Assembly: GCA_002704625.1 (NCBI GenBank)
Contig: PAGZ01000007.1
Span: 1 to 32,893, forward strand
DNA: 32,893 nt
DNA from: Candidatus Pelagibacter sp.
Lineage (GTDB): Bacteria > Pseudomonadota > Alphaproteobacteria > Pelagibacterales > Pelagibacteraceae
Reading direction: 5' to 3'
Shown: positions 9,058 through 17,392 of the stretch, in pieces
Layout of the letters: each line of letters begins with the position of its first letter
Position numbering within the stretch: position 1 is the stretch's first letter
Translations under genes and position numbers: made by a program
Notes under the pieces: model-generated
What the model saw: only the letters and a program-made list of their open reading frames with translations
Database searches by the model: none
Told to the model about the DNA's origin: nothing

Positions 9058-10120
9058 ATGACAAAAAACATAGCAATTATTGGATGTGGTAAAATATTCG
9101 CAAAACATTATGAAGCAATAAAATTACAAGAAAAAAAAAAAAAAATTAAAACTCATTGCAGTTTGTGACAAAGATAAAAAGATACTAAATAAAATTAACT
9201 TAAAAAATGTTAACAAATATAATAATATAAGACAGCTCTTTAAAAATGAAAAAATAGATATAATTTCTATACTAACACCGAGTGGTTTCCATTACCAAGA
9301 TGCATTAAAATGTTTGGGTAAAGTAAAATCAATTATAATTGAAAAACCTGTGACACTAAAATATTCACATGCACAAAAACTATTAAAATTAAGTAAAAAA
9401 AAAGGAACTAATATTCATGTAGTTCTTCAAAATAGATTTAACGATCCTATAATTGAACTAAAAAAAGCAATAGAAAATAATTTATTTGGCAAACTATTTT
9501 TAGCAACGGTACGCCTTAGATGGTCCAGAGGATTAAATTACTATACACAATCTAAATGGAGAGGGACATGGGAATTAGACGGGGGCGTTGTAGCAAATCA
9601 ATCATCACATTTTATAGACTTATTCCAATGGTTATTTGGTATGCCAACTAAGGTATTTTCTAGAATTAGACAGATGCACAAAATTAAGAAAGAAGTTGAA
9701 GATACCTCTTTATCTATATTTGAGTACAAAGAAAATAAAAAATTAGGACTAATAGAAGCAACAAATGCAATACGACCCCATAATTTAGAAGGATCTATTT
9801 CAATTGTAGGTGAAAAAGGAACTGTAATAGTTGGTGGCATGTCAGGAGAAAAATTAGATAAATGGACTTTAAAGAAAAATAATAAAATTACCAAACTCTT
9901 AAAAGATAAATTTAAAAAAAAAAATGGTCATATCAAATTTTATGAATATATGATTAATAATCTAAATAATGAAAGTAAATTTTTAAGTCTAGAAGAAGGT
10001 ATGAAAAGTTTAAAAATAATTAATTCAATATATAAATCATCCTTAAAAAATATGCCAATTGATGTTAAAAATGTTAAAGATAGTTTTTTAGGAAATAATA
10101 AAAAAAAAAATGAAAGTTGA
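9058..10120 (+). CDS. Gfo/Idh/MocA-family sugar dehydrogenase, frameshifted at a poly(A) tract
   Basis: This NAD(P)-dependent oxidoreductase is probably the dehydrogenase partner of the following aminotransferase, oxidising a nucleotide sugar at C3 in the way of WlbA/WbpB. ATG 9058 opens IAIIGCGKIFAKHYEAIK (Rossmann GxGxxx and the conserved His). That frame ends at a TGA around 9166, just past 15 As (9131-9145). Reading continues in the next frame with LKLIAVCDKD, then TPSGFHY, EKPVT (the conserved EKP), SSHFIDLFQWLFG and GEKGTVIVGG to the stop. Removing one A restores one uninterrupted protein of normal length. The remaining downstream piece alone (from about 9314) lacks the cofactor-binding domain. 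The C-terminus ends in another A-rich Lys run and overlaps the aminotransferase start. Confidence 0.85.
9131..9145 (+). repeat. A15 homopolymer at a frameshift
   Basis: Fifteen consecutive As sit in the dehydrogenase gene at 9058-10120, encoding a Lys run. The upstream part reads in one frame and the downstream part in the next; 14 As would join them. This is a possible slippage site or a sequencing error. Confidence 0.8.
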
Positions 10121-11198
10121 ATTTAACAATATTTATCGTCAAGACAAAGTTTTATTCTCTAAGATAATTAGAGATATAAAAAAAACTATTGTAAAAAGTA
10201 ATTTTATACTTGGAGACCCAGTAAAAAAGTTTGAAAATAATTTTACAAAATTTACAAAAACTAAATATTGCATAGGATGCGCTAATGGATCAGATGCTCT
10301 TTTTTTAGCAATCAAATCTTTAAACTTAAAAAATACTGATGAAGTTATAATCCCTGATTTGACATATGTAGCTACAGCAAGTGCAGTTATAAACAATAGT
10401 TGTAAATTAAGAATTGCAGATGTTAATTTAGATAATGCAAGTATAAATCAAGATGAAGTAATAAAAAAAATAAATAAAAATACCAAAGCTATTATTATTG
10501 TTAATCTTTGGGGATATTCTGGAAATTATAAAAAATTAAAAAAAATATGTAGAAAAAAAAATATTTATCTAATTGAAGACGCTGCACAGTCTATTGGTTC
10601 ATACAATGATGAAGGAATTAACAGTGGAAATATTGGAGATATTGCATGTTTCAGCTTTTTTCCTGGAAAAAATTTAGGAGCTTATGGAGACGGAGGTGCA
10701 GTAGTTACAAACATAAAAAAAATTTATGAGAGAATTTTAAAGCTACGAACCCATGGTGCAAAAAAAAAATTTAAACATGAATTAGTTGGAGTAAATAGCA
10801 GACTTCATACAATGCAAGCTGTAGTTCTAAACCACAAAATAAGTAGAATAAATTTGATTAACAATAAAAAGAGGAACATAGCGAAATATTATTTTAAACA
10901 TTTGAATAATAAAAAAATTAAATTATTTAAAATATCTAACAATTCATGTTTTCACCAATTTGTAGTACTTGTCAAAAATAAACAAAAATTTTTAAATCAT
11001 TTAAATAAATTTAAGATTCCATATGGATTTCACTATCCGTATACAATACATGGTTTAAAGGCTTACAAAAAATATTGTGTTGATAAAAACTTTAAAAATT
11101 CTACAATTATTGCAAATAAAGGTGTTAGTATACCAATAGACCCTTATTTAAATAAAAAACAATTAAACTTCATAACAAAAAAAATTAATTCTTTTTAA
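10110..11198 (+). CDS. DegT/DnrJ/EryC1/StrS-family PLP sugar aminotransferase
   Basis: This enzyme transfers an amino group, usually from glutamate, to a keto-sugar nucleotide. The family landmarks are complete: NGSDALFLAI, PDLTYVATASA, the EDAAQSIGS strand (Asp binding the PLP nitrogen), SFFPGKNLGAYGDGG with the Schiff-base Lys187, and the HGAKKKF/LVGVNSRLH region. The length of 362 residues is normal. SFFPGKN resembles WbpE/WlbC, and those enzymes work with a WlbA/WbpB dehydrogenase like the one directly upstream, so formation of a 3-amino sugar nucleotide is a reasonable guess. ATG 10110 sits in the poly(A)-rich end of the dehydrogenase gene (overlap of 11 bases), so the pair is translationally coupled. 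The end overlaps the converging SGNH gene by 14 bases. Confidence 0.9.
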   Translation: MKVEFNNIYRQDKVLFSKIIRDIKKTIVKSNFILGDPVKKFENNFTKFTKTKYCIGCANGSDALFLAIKSLNLKNTDEVIIPDLTYVATASAVINNSCKLRIADVNLDNASINQDEVIKKINKNTKAIIIVNLWGYSGNYKKLKKICRKKNIYLIEDAAQSIGSYNDEGINSGNIGDIACFSFFPGKNLGAYGDGGAVVTNIKKIYERILKLRTHGAKKKFKHELVGVNSRLHTMQAVVLNHKISRINLINNKKRNIAKYYFKHLNNKKIKLFKISNNSCFHQFVVLVKNKQKFLNHLNKFKIPYGFHYPYTIHGLKAYKKYCVDKNFKNSTIIANKGVSIPIDPYLNKKQLNFITKKINSF

Positions 11199-12094
11199 TT
11201 CTATTATTTAATTTTTCATAAATTAAATTTGAAAATATTTTATGACCAATCTTGTTTAAATGAATAGTGTCATGATAGTGTTTTTTATGAAGTTCTAAAC
11301 TCGTATCAATTATATCAATATCTTTTTTTAAATTTTTAAAAATATAGTTGCTTATTTTTGTTTTTTTTTTTTGGATGAATATAAAATGTTAAATATTTCT
11401 CTTCTTTTTCATCATAACTTGAAAATTCTGATTTTATAAACTTAATAGTCTCATTTATTAAATCAATTTTATTATCATCTATTCTCGTATCGTCTAGTTT
11501 CGATATATAATTATTTAAGTCATATTTAGTTGCAATGAAATTCACTGCTTCAAATATAGCAGGTAAAATAAATTTTTTTTCATTTAAGTAAAAATGTGCT
11601 GTTTGAGAATTTTGTAGACCTCTATAAAAATCATCAGGAACGACAATAAATACTTTAAAATCTGGGTCTTTAATCCTTTTATCATATTTTGCTCTGTAAA
11701 TTATGTTGTGAATACCATAAGAGTTAACACCAGCATTTCCACATAGAAAATTTGTATTTTTAAATTTATTACAGGCAAAATATACAAATGTTTCTTTATC
11801 ATCTATATAGCTCCCGCCATATGTTACACTATCACCATAAAAAATAATTTTTTTATAATTCTTTTTATCTTTCCAATTTTCAATTGACCTAAGACCAACA
11901 TCATTTATTGAAACAATAGATTCATTTAATCTTTTTTTTTTTTGATTTATTTTAGGTGCATATCCATAAACATAATTTCTATCATAAACAATAGGATCGC
12001 CTAATCCAACATATCGTAAGTAGATTTCAGCAAATCCAATAATAGTAGCAAACGAAAGTAAGATTATTATAAGTAGATATATTCGCTTTTTCAT
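11185..12094 (-). CDS. membrane-anchored SGNH/GDSL-hydrolase-like protein, frameshifted at a poly(A) tract
   Basis: The N-terminal hydrophobic segment (about residues 5-25) is a signal anchor. The SGNH block I reads FYGDSVTYGG with Ser89 (from ATG 12094), and GNAGVNSYG fits block II. The frame from the start runs into a stop at 11336-11338 just after a run of 12 As on the coding strand (11361-11372). In the frame reached by removing one A the protein goes on through DTIHLNKIG, the block V D-x-x-H catalytic pair, to a TAA at 11185-11187. Both halves are needed for catalysis, so the join is well supported. ATG 12094 is preferred; a TTG at 12115 adds seven residues. Such proteins in glycan loci often act on acyl groups of extracytoplasmic sugars; that role is inference. 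Confidence 0.75.
11361..11372 (-). repeat. A12 homopolymer (coding strand) at a frameshift
   Basis: Twelve Ts on the plus strand are twelve As in the SGNH gene at 11185-12094. Eleven As would join the block I/II half to the block V half without a stop. Confidence 0.8.
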
Positions 12095-12170
12095 TTCAGA
12101 TAAATTTATCTCCAAACATTTAATTTACATAAAAATTTGTAATATATTATGTTATCATATTTATTTATCA

Positions 12171-12199
12171 TTTAGCCGAAACAGCATTATTATGCTAAA
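12171..12199 (+). promoter_or_regulatory. nested inverted repeats in a divergent intergenic region
   Basis: TTTAGC at 12171-12176 is the exact reverse complement of GCTAAA at 12194-12199. Inside the loop, AGCAT (12183-12187) pairs with ATGCT (12192-12196) around TATT. The two pairings share the bases 12194-12196, so the hairpins exclude each other. They lie 20 bases upstream of the WecA-type gene, in the only gap that can hold promoters for it and for the divergent SGNH gene. It could be an operator or a 5' leader structure; chance in AT-rich DNA is possible. Confidence 0.25.
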
Positions 12200-12218
12200 C
12201 AATTATTTTGATTAAATT

Positions 12219-13220
12219 ATGCAATATAAATTAATAATTTTTCCAATATTTCTTTATCTTTTAAATATATTTTTAGTAAAATATAAATTTTTAATAGATG
12301 ATCCGACTGGCAGCTTTCATAAAATTGAAAAACAAACAAATATACCCTTATCTGGAGGTATATATATTTTAGTTTGCCTTAGTTTATTAATAATTACAGA
12401 TTCAACTCTATTCATTGATTTTATCTTTATATTATTTTTAATATTAATTTTAATTCTTGGAATATTTTCTGATATAAAAAAGAATTTTTCTCCAAAATTA
12501 AGAATAGTATTTCAACTATTAATCATAATCTCACTTGTTTTCTATAATCAAGAATTATTAATTGAAAAAACCAATATTGATTTTTTAGATAAATTGACAT
12601 CTAATAATAATGCAAAATTTATATTTACAATTTTTTGTATAATAACTTTGCTAAATGGTTTTAACTTTATGGACGGAGTAAATGGACTTGTATCAGGATA
12701 CGTACTATCAATTTTAGTAGTATTAAGTTTTATATCTTATAAAATTTCAGGAATATTTGATTACTATGAAATATTATTAGTATTTTTAATTTTTTTTATA
12801 TTTAATATTTTTGGTAAATCTTTTTTAGGAGATAATGGTGTGTATATAGCTTCAATATTATTATCTTATATTGTTATTAATTTTGTTAATATTAAAACTA
12901 CAGTCTCTCCTATAATAGCAGTATCATTATTTTGGTATCCTGCCATTGAAAATTTATTTACAATATTAAGGAGACTATTTAAAAAAAAAGTAACCTATCT
13001 TCCAGACAAGTTGCACTTACATTCTTTAATTTATAAACGATTAAATTTTACTAATTTAATAAATAAAAATAGTTTTACGGGTTTAATTATAAATATTGCA
13101 CTAATTCCTAACTTTATTGCTGCATACTTATTTTTTGATAGTAGTTTTTACCTTGCCGTATCAGTTTTGATTTATGTTATTATTTACATTATATCCTATT
13201 TTGTATTAATAAAAAAATGA
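12219..13220 (+). CDS. WecA/MraY-type undecaprenyl-phosphate sugar-1-phosphate transferase
   Basis: It starts glycan assembly by moving a sugar-1-phosphate (commonly GlcNAc- or a related aminosugar-1-phosphate) from UDP-sugar to undecaprenyl phosphate in the inner membrane. It is polytopic (about ten hydrophobic segments) with the superfamily's cytoplasmic motifs: GIFSDIKK (Ser84-Asp85, where DD is usual), NGFNFMDGVNGL (Asp152), FLGDNG (Asp205) and LHLHSLIYKR (His266, His268), the HxH loop typical of the WecA/TagO branch rather than MraY. The 333-residue length is normal. It opens the long plus-strand group and is the only initiating transferase seen; no WbaP/PglC-type enzyme is present. A possible leader hairpin precedes it. 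Confidence 0.85.
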   Translation: MQYKLIIFPIFLYLLNIFLVKYKFLIDDPTGSFHKIEKQTNIPLSGGIYILVCLSLLIITDSTLFIDFIFILFLILILILGIFSDIKKNFSPKLRIVFQLLIIISLVFYNQELLIEKTNIDFLDKLTSNNNAKFIFTIFCIITLLNGFNFMDGVNGLVSGYVLSILVVLSFISYKISGIFDYYEILLVFLIFFIFNIFGKSFLGDNGVYIASILLSYIVINFVNIKTTVSPIIAVSLFWYPAIENLFTILRRLFKKKVTYLPDKLHLHSLIYKRLNFTNLINKNSFTGLIINIALIPNFIAAYLFFDSSFYLAVSVLIYVIIYIISYFVLIKK

Positions 13221-13231
13221 ATTGAAACAGA

Positions 13232-15088
13232 ATGATTTTGATAAAATCATTATTTATAAATTATATAGCTCTCTTTATATTCTTTGAGGTTGGAAATATT
13301 TTTTCAACAAAATTTGGTATAAAAAAAATTTATGAAAAAATTTTATTTGGTTTTTCAATCTTTGTAATCTCGAACTTTTTTTTTTATTTTATTTTTTTTT
13401 TATCAATTAAATTTATAATTTATTTATGGATAGTTACTATTTTTCTAATTTTTTTTATAAATATTATTAATAACAAAAAAATATTTTTAGGAGAATTTGT
13501 AATTAATATTTCTAAATTTATTATTCCAATAACAGTTATTTATTGTTTAATTCCTATTTTCTATAACGAACAATTTTATGTTTTCAGAGGAAATCATTGG
13601 GATTTATTTTCATACTTATCAGTAGCGTCTCTTTTCAATGATGTAGAGTTTAATGATCTATCAAACGGATATTTACCTTCGTTCTACTATCATTTTGAAA
13701 ATATAGAAAATATTGCATTCTCAAGGCCAATAACCAGTTATCTCTTGGGCATATTCTTAAATCTTAAATCAATTAATATTTATTTACTGGTATATTTATT
13801 TAAACTGATATTTGTAATATTATCATCTATTTCTATTTATAATTTTCTTTACAAATTAAAAATCAATAAATTATCATCATATTTTTTATCAATTATTTTT
13901 TCTCTATCTTTTTGGTTAATATATGTATTTGAAATCGATGCACTATCTCATTTAGTCTCTATACCATTATTTATTCTTATAATTTCTGAAGTGTTAAATT
14001 TTGATGATAAACTTAGATTAAAAAATTATTTTTATATAATTTATTTTGCCATTATTAACTCTGCATTATTTATTATTTATCCAGAAATTTTTGTTATATG
14101 TTTACTTATTATTACGAGTTGCTTAATTTCAGAAATTTTTAAAAATAAGATAATTACAAAAAATTATATTTATTTTGTAGTAAAGTGCTCCGCTATTTTT
14201 TTTGTTATTACATTATTTGCATATAAAACAAATTATCAATTTATTTATCAACAAACATTATCAGTTATTTCACAAAGTAAAGACTGGTGGGGTTATTTTG
14301 GATCTTTTATTCTAGGAAAAGAAAATTTAGTTCTTGAAGATATCTTTGTTAATGAATTAAAATTGCTTTTATCAAAACGTAATTTTTTTGAAACTATTGC
14401 TTTTATACATCAATCTCACATTCAAAATAATTATAATTTCTATTATTTAAATATTTTACCATCATTGTTTGGTCTTTACTATATCACAATAGGAAAAATA
14501 CTAGATTTATATAATTACATTGAAGTAATAATTGTTTTATCTTTGCAAGTATATTTAATTCACAAAATAATTAAAAATTCATTTGTAATTTTAAAAGAAA
14601 AAAAAATTTTCTACCCATTTATGAGTTTAATTGTGTTAAGTATTTTATTACTAATTAATAATAAAATATGGACTTTAATAAAAATTTATTTCTATGTCTC
14701 TCCATTTATTTTCTTGTTTATCGCTAGTAATTTTGCTTTAAGTAAATCAAAAATATCTCTAAAAATTAATAAATTTATAGTTTTATTAATTTTAATTTTT
14801 CCAATATATAAGTACAGTTATTACAATGATGGAATAGGAAAATTAGATTCTTTCCCATCAATTATGCATCCTGAAATGAAAACTAATTTTGATTGGGAAT
14901 TGAAAAAAGAAAGTTTAAAACAGTGTTCATACATATATGTTGATGTTAACGATTATTTTAAAAAGTCTTATTTAATTTTAAAACTATTGAATTATAATAT
15001 TAAGAACAGCTTTACAGACAATATTAATAAAGATTTAAGTGACAAATGTTATTTAGTAGACAATAAAAAATATTTTGAAATATTTTAA
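13232..15088 (+). CDS. large polytopic membrane protein, possible GT-C-type glycosyltransferase
   Basis: I do not recognise a named family. The 618 residues contain about 11-13 strongly hydrophobic segments spread over most of the length, with a soluble tail of about 90 residues at the C-terminus. The first large non-membrane loop holds FRGNHWDLFSYLSVASLF, an acidic residue in the place where GT-C enzymes (ArnT/PMT-like) carry their catalytic Asp; this is suggestive only. Such proteins use lipid-phosphate sugars as donors and work on the periplasmic side, and a GtrB/ArnC-like enzyme that would make such a donor lies nearby at 15759-16694. The gene follows the WecA-type gene after 11 bases and precedes the formyltransferase by 5, so it belongs to that operon. 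Confidence 0.55.
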   Translation: MILIKSLFINYIALFIFFEVGNIFSTKFGIKKIYEKILFGFSIFVISNFFFYFIFFLSIKFIIYLWIVTIFLIFFINIINNKKIFLGEFVINISKFIIPITVIYCLIPIFYNEQFYVFRGNHWDLFSYLSVASLFNDVEFNDLSNGYLPSFYYHFENIENIAFSRPITSYLLGIFLNLKSINIYLLVYLFKLIFVILSSISIYNFLYKLKINKLSSYFLSIIFSLSFWLIYVFEIDALSHLVSIPLFILIISEVLNFDDKLRLKNYFYIIYFAIINSALFIIYPEIFVICLLIITSCLISEIFKNKIITKNYIYFVVKCSAIFFVITLFAYKTNYQFIYQQTLSVISQSKDWWGYFGSFILGKENLVLEDIFVNELKLLLSKRNFFETIAFIHQSHIQNNYNFYYLNILPSLFGLYYITIGKILDLYNYIEVIIVLSLQVYLIHKIIKNSFVILKEKKIFYPFMSLIVLSILLLINNKIWTLIKIYFYVSPFIFLFIASNFALSKSKISLKINKFIVLLILIFPIYKYSYYNDGIGKLDSFPSIMHPEMKTNFDWELKKESLKQCSYIYVDVNDYFKKSYLILKLLNYNIKNSFTDNINKDLSDKCYLVDNKKYFEIF

Positions 15089-15093
15089 ATTTT

Positions 15094-15762
15094 ATGAGAA
15101 TAGGAATTTTAACTTACAACAAGCCACATAAGAAAACGCAAGATGTTATAAAAGGTTTACATGATTTAGGTTATAGAAAAGTTAAATTAATAATTTCGAA
15201 ATTTAAAAAATTTAAAAAAAAACAAAAAAGTTGTTTATTTAATCACAGACCATTCCAATTTGTTGGCTTAAATTATGATGAACTCTCGAAATATTATGGT
15301 TATAAATACTGTGATTTTAATAGTAAAGGTGTCTTTAGAAACTTAGATGTTGCATTAATTTGCGGTTCAACAATCATTAATGAAAAAATGATTAAAAAAA
15401 AATTTATAATAAATTGTCATTCGGGATTAATTCCATTAGTCAGAGGCTTAGACGCTTTTAAATGGGCTATACTTCAAAATCAACCTTTGGGTAATACTCT
15501 ACATTATATTGATGAAGGAGTTGATTTGGGAAAAATCATAAGTCATAAAATTACACCAATATATAAATCTGATAACTTGAACAATTTATCAAAAAGGCAT
15601 TATAATAATGAGATTAAGATGTTAATTAATTTTGAAAAATATAAAAAAAAATCAAAAATTTTAGATTTAAACTTGTTGAAACCAAATATGAGAATGCCAT
15701 CTAACTTAGAAAAAAAAATGATTAATAAGTTTAATAACTATAAAATGAGATTTATTAAATGA
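15094..15762 (+). CDS. sugar N-formyltransferase (formyl_trans_N family)
   Basis: It is expected to transfer a formyl group from N10-formyltetrahydrofolate to an amino sugar, giving an N-formyl sugar of the kind found in many O-antigens. The catalytic triad of the formyltransferase family is visible: Asn107 and His109 in NCHSGLIP, and Asp144 in DEGVDLGKI; the loop RGLDAFKWAI matches the usual G-x(5)-W-A-I region. At 222 residues it has the catalytic domain but not the C-terminal OB-fold domain of methionyl-tRNA formyltransferase, so a housekeeping role is unlikely. The likely acceptor is an amino sugar made by the aminotransferase at 10110-11198; that link is inference. The stop overlaps the next start (ATGA). 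Confidence 0.8.
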   Translation: MRIGILTYNKPHKKTQDVIKGLHDLGYRKVKLIISKFKKFKKKQKSCLFNHRPFQFVGLNYDELSKYYGYKYCDFNSKGVFRNLDVALICGSTIINEKMIKKKFIINCHSGLIPLVRGLDAFKWAILQNQPLGNTLHYIDEGVDLGKIISHKITPIYKSDNLNNLSKRHYNNEIKMLINFEKYKKKSKILDLNLLKPNMRMPSNLEKKMINKFNNYKMRFIK

Positions 15763-16694
15763 GCAAAATATCTGTAATAGTTCCAGTTTATAATGAAGAA
15801 AAAAATATTAATCAATTCATAGACAGATCAGTAACATCATTAAATAAAACTAAATTAGATTACGAGATATTATTTCTTTTAGATCCCTCTACTGATAATA
15901 GTGAACAAATAATACTAAATGAAATTGAAAAAAACAAAAAAATAAAATTAATAGTTTTTTCAAGAAGATTTGGTCAACCTTCAGCTACGATGGCTGGTAT
16001 AAATTTCGTAACGGGCTCTAGATGTATTATTATTGACTGTGATCTACAAGATCCACCTGAATTAATTTTCGATTTAAATAAGAAAATGGATGAAGGATAT
16101 GATGTTGTTTTAGCTACAAGAAAATTGAGGAAAGGGGAGACAATAATAAAAAAACTCGTAACAAAGTTTGGGTATGCTTTTATTGAAAAAATTACTGACA
16201 TAAATATCCCAAAGAATACTGGGGACTTTCGAATAATTTCAAGAAGAGTAATTGATAATCTAAAACAATTTAAAGAACCTAATGCATTTCTAAGAGGTCT
16301 TGTTGCATATATTGGATTCAAACAAACTTTCATAGAATACGATCGTGACAAAAGATTTAAAGGTGAATCAAAGTATAATAAGTATTTGGGATCACTGAAA
16401 ATAGCCTTTGACGGTGTTTTTGGTTTTAGTTCAAGACCATTATTTATGATGTCAGTGATTGGTTTTATATTTGCGTTAGTGAGCTTTATTATTGGTTTTT
16501 ACTATATTATTGTCAAAATAATTGATCCAACAATTACACCTGGGCTTTCTTCAACAATTTTATTTATTACTTTTTTTTCAGGGCTTAATCTTGTTGGACT
16601 AGGATTACTTGGAGAATATGTTGGTAGAATCTACGATGAAGTTAAAAATAGACCAAATTTCATAATTGATAAAAAGTATAATTTTGATGAATGA
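15759..16694 (+). CDS. GtrB/ArnC/DPM1-like polyprenyl-phosphate glycosyltransferase
   Basis: This is a GT2 enzyme that transfers a sugar from an NDP donor to undecaprenyl phosphate to make a lipid-linked monosaccharide for use outside the membrane. The GT2 start ISVIVPVYNEEKNI, the DCDLQDPPE motif (Asp93, Asp95, Asp98), the SRRFGQ strand and a GDFRIISR acceptor segment are all typical. The two C-terminal transmembrane helices of the GtrB/ArnC type lie at about residues 225-250 and 262-288, ending in GLLGEYVGRIYDEVKNRP, a strong signature of this subfamily. The length of 311 is normal. A GT-C-type partner is expected; the 618-residue membrane protein at 13232-15088 is a candidate. Overlaps on both sides indicate coupling. 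Confidence 0.9.
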   Translation: MSKISVIVPVYNEEKNINQFIDRSVTSLNKTKLDYEILFLLDPSTDNSEQIILNEIEKNKKIKLIVFSRRFGQPSATMAGINFVTGSRCIIIDCDLQDPPELIFDLNKKMDEGYDVVLATRKLRKGETIIKKLVTKFGYAFIEKITDINIPKNTGDFRIISRRVIDNLKQFKEPNAFLRGLVAYIGFKQTFIEYDRDKRFKGESKYNKYLGSLKIAFDGVFGFSSRPLFMMSVIGFIFALVSFIIGFYYIIVKIIDPTITPGLSSTILFITFFSGLNLVGLGLLGEYVGRIYDEVKNRPNFIIDKKYNFDE

Positions 16695-17391
16695 TATTAA
16701 TAAACAAAATATAAATAAAAAAAATATAGATTATTTTTCAAAAAACTCAAATTACCAAGACAATATAAATCAAATTGATACTTATAAAATACTTTATAAT
16801 GAAATTACTAAAATGGTTAAAGATTCAAATTTACTTTTAGATGTTGGTCATGGTGGTAGTTTTGATTATGATACAACAAAAGTTAGCAAAATTGTAGGAT
16901 TAGATTTAGATGAAATGATTGAAAAAAAGTCTATTCCAAAAAATGTTAAGTTAGAAGTTGGTAGTGCATTACAAATACCGAAGCAACTTATTAATTTTGA
17001 TGTTGTTTTATTTGTTATGTTAATCCATCATTTAGTTGGAAAAAATGTTAACGAAAACTTAGAAAATTTAAATAAATGTATTGAGGAAAGTAAAAAAGCC
17101 TTATCAAAGAATGGCAATCTTGTAATTGTAGAGTCGTGTGTACCAAAATGGTTTTATAATATTGAAAAATTAGTTTTCAAGCCCACAAGTTATTTTATAA
17201 ATAGATTTATGAAACATCCGCCAGCATTTCAATTTACTAAAGAAATTATATCTGAAACGTTAATCAAACATGGTTTCAAAGATATTAAATTAAAGAATGT
17301 TAGGCAGGGAAAATTTATTCTTCAATATGGTATAAAATTCCCTACAGTTCTAACTCCTGTTCAAACAATTATTTTTTCTGCAAAAATTTGA
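16687..17391 (+). CDS. SAM-dependent class I methyltransferase
   Basis: The SAM-binding motif I is LLLDVGHGGSFDY (about residues 49-61), followed by an acidic GLDLDE at motif II and FDVVLFVMLIHHL at motif IV (about 100-112), a normal Rossmann-like methyltransferase layout in 234 residues. A longer in-frame start at 16666 lies inside the GtrB-like gene; ATG 16687 overlaps its stop by 8 bases and is the better choice. The substrate is not readable; by context it may methylate a sugar or a lipid-linked intermediate of this glycan. It ends one base before the following epimerase gene, so the operon continues. Confidence 0.8.
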   Translation: MNDINKQNINKKNIDYFSKNSNYQDNINQIDTYKILYNEITKMVKDSNLLLDVGHGGSFDYDTTKVSKIVGLDLDEMIEKKSIPKNVKLEVGSALQIPKQLINFDVVLFVMLIHHLVGKNVNENLENLNKCIEESKKALSKNGNLVIVESCVPKWFYNIEKLVFKPTSYFINRFMKHPPAFQFTKEIISETLIKHGFKDIKLKNVRQGKFILQYGIKFPTVLTPVQTIIFSAKI

Positions 17392-17392
17392 C

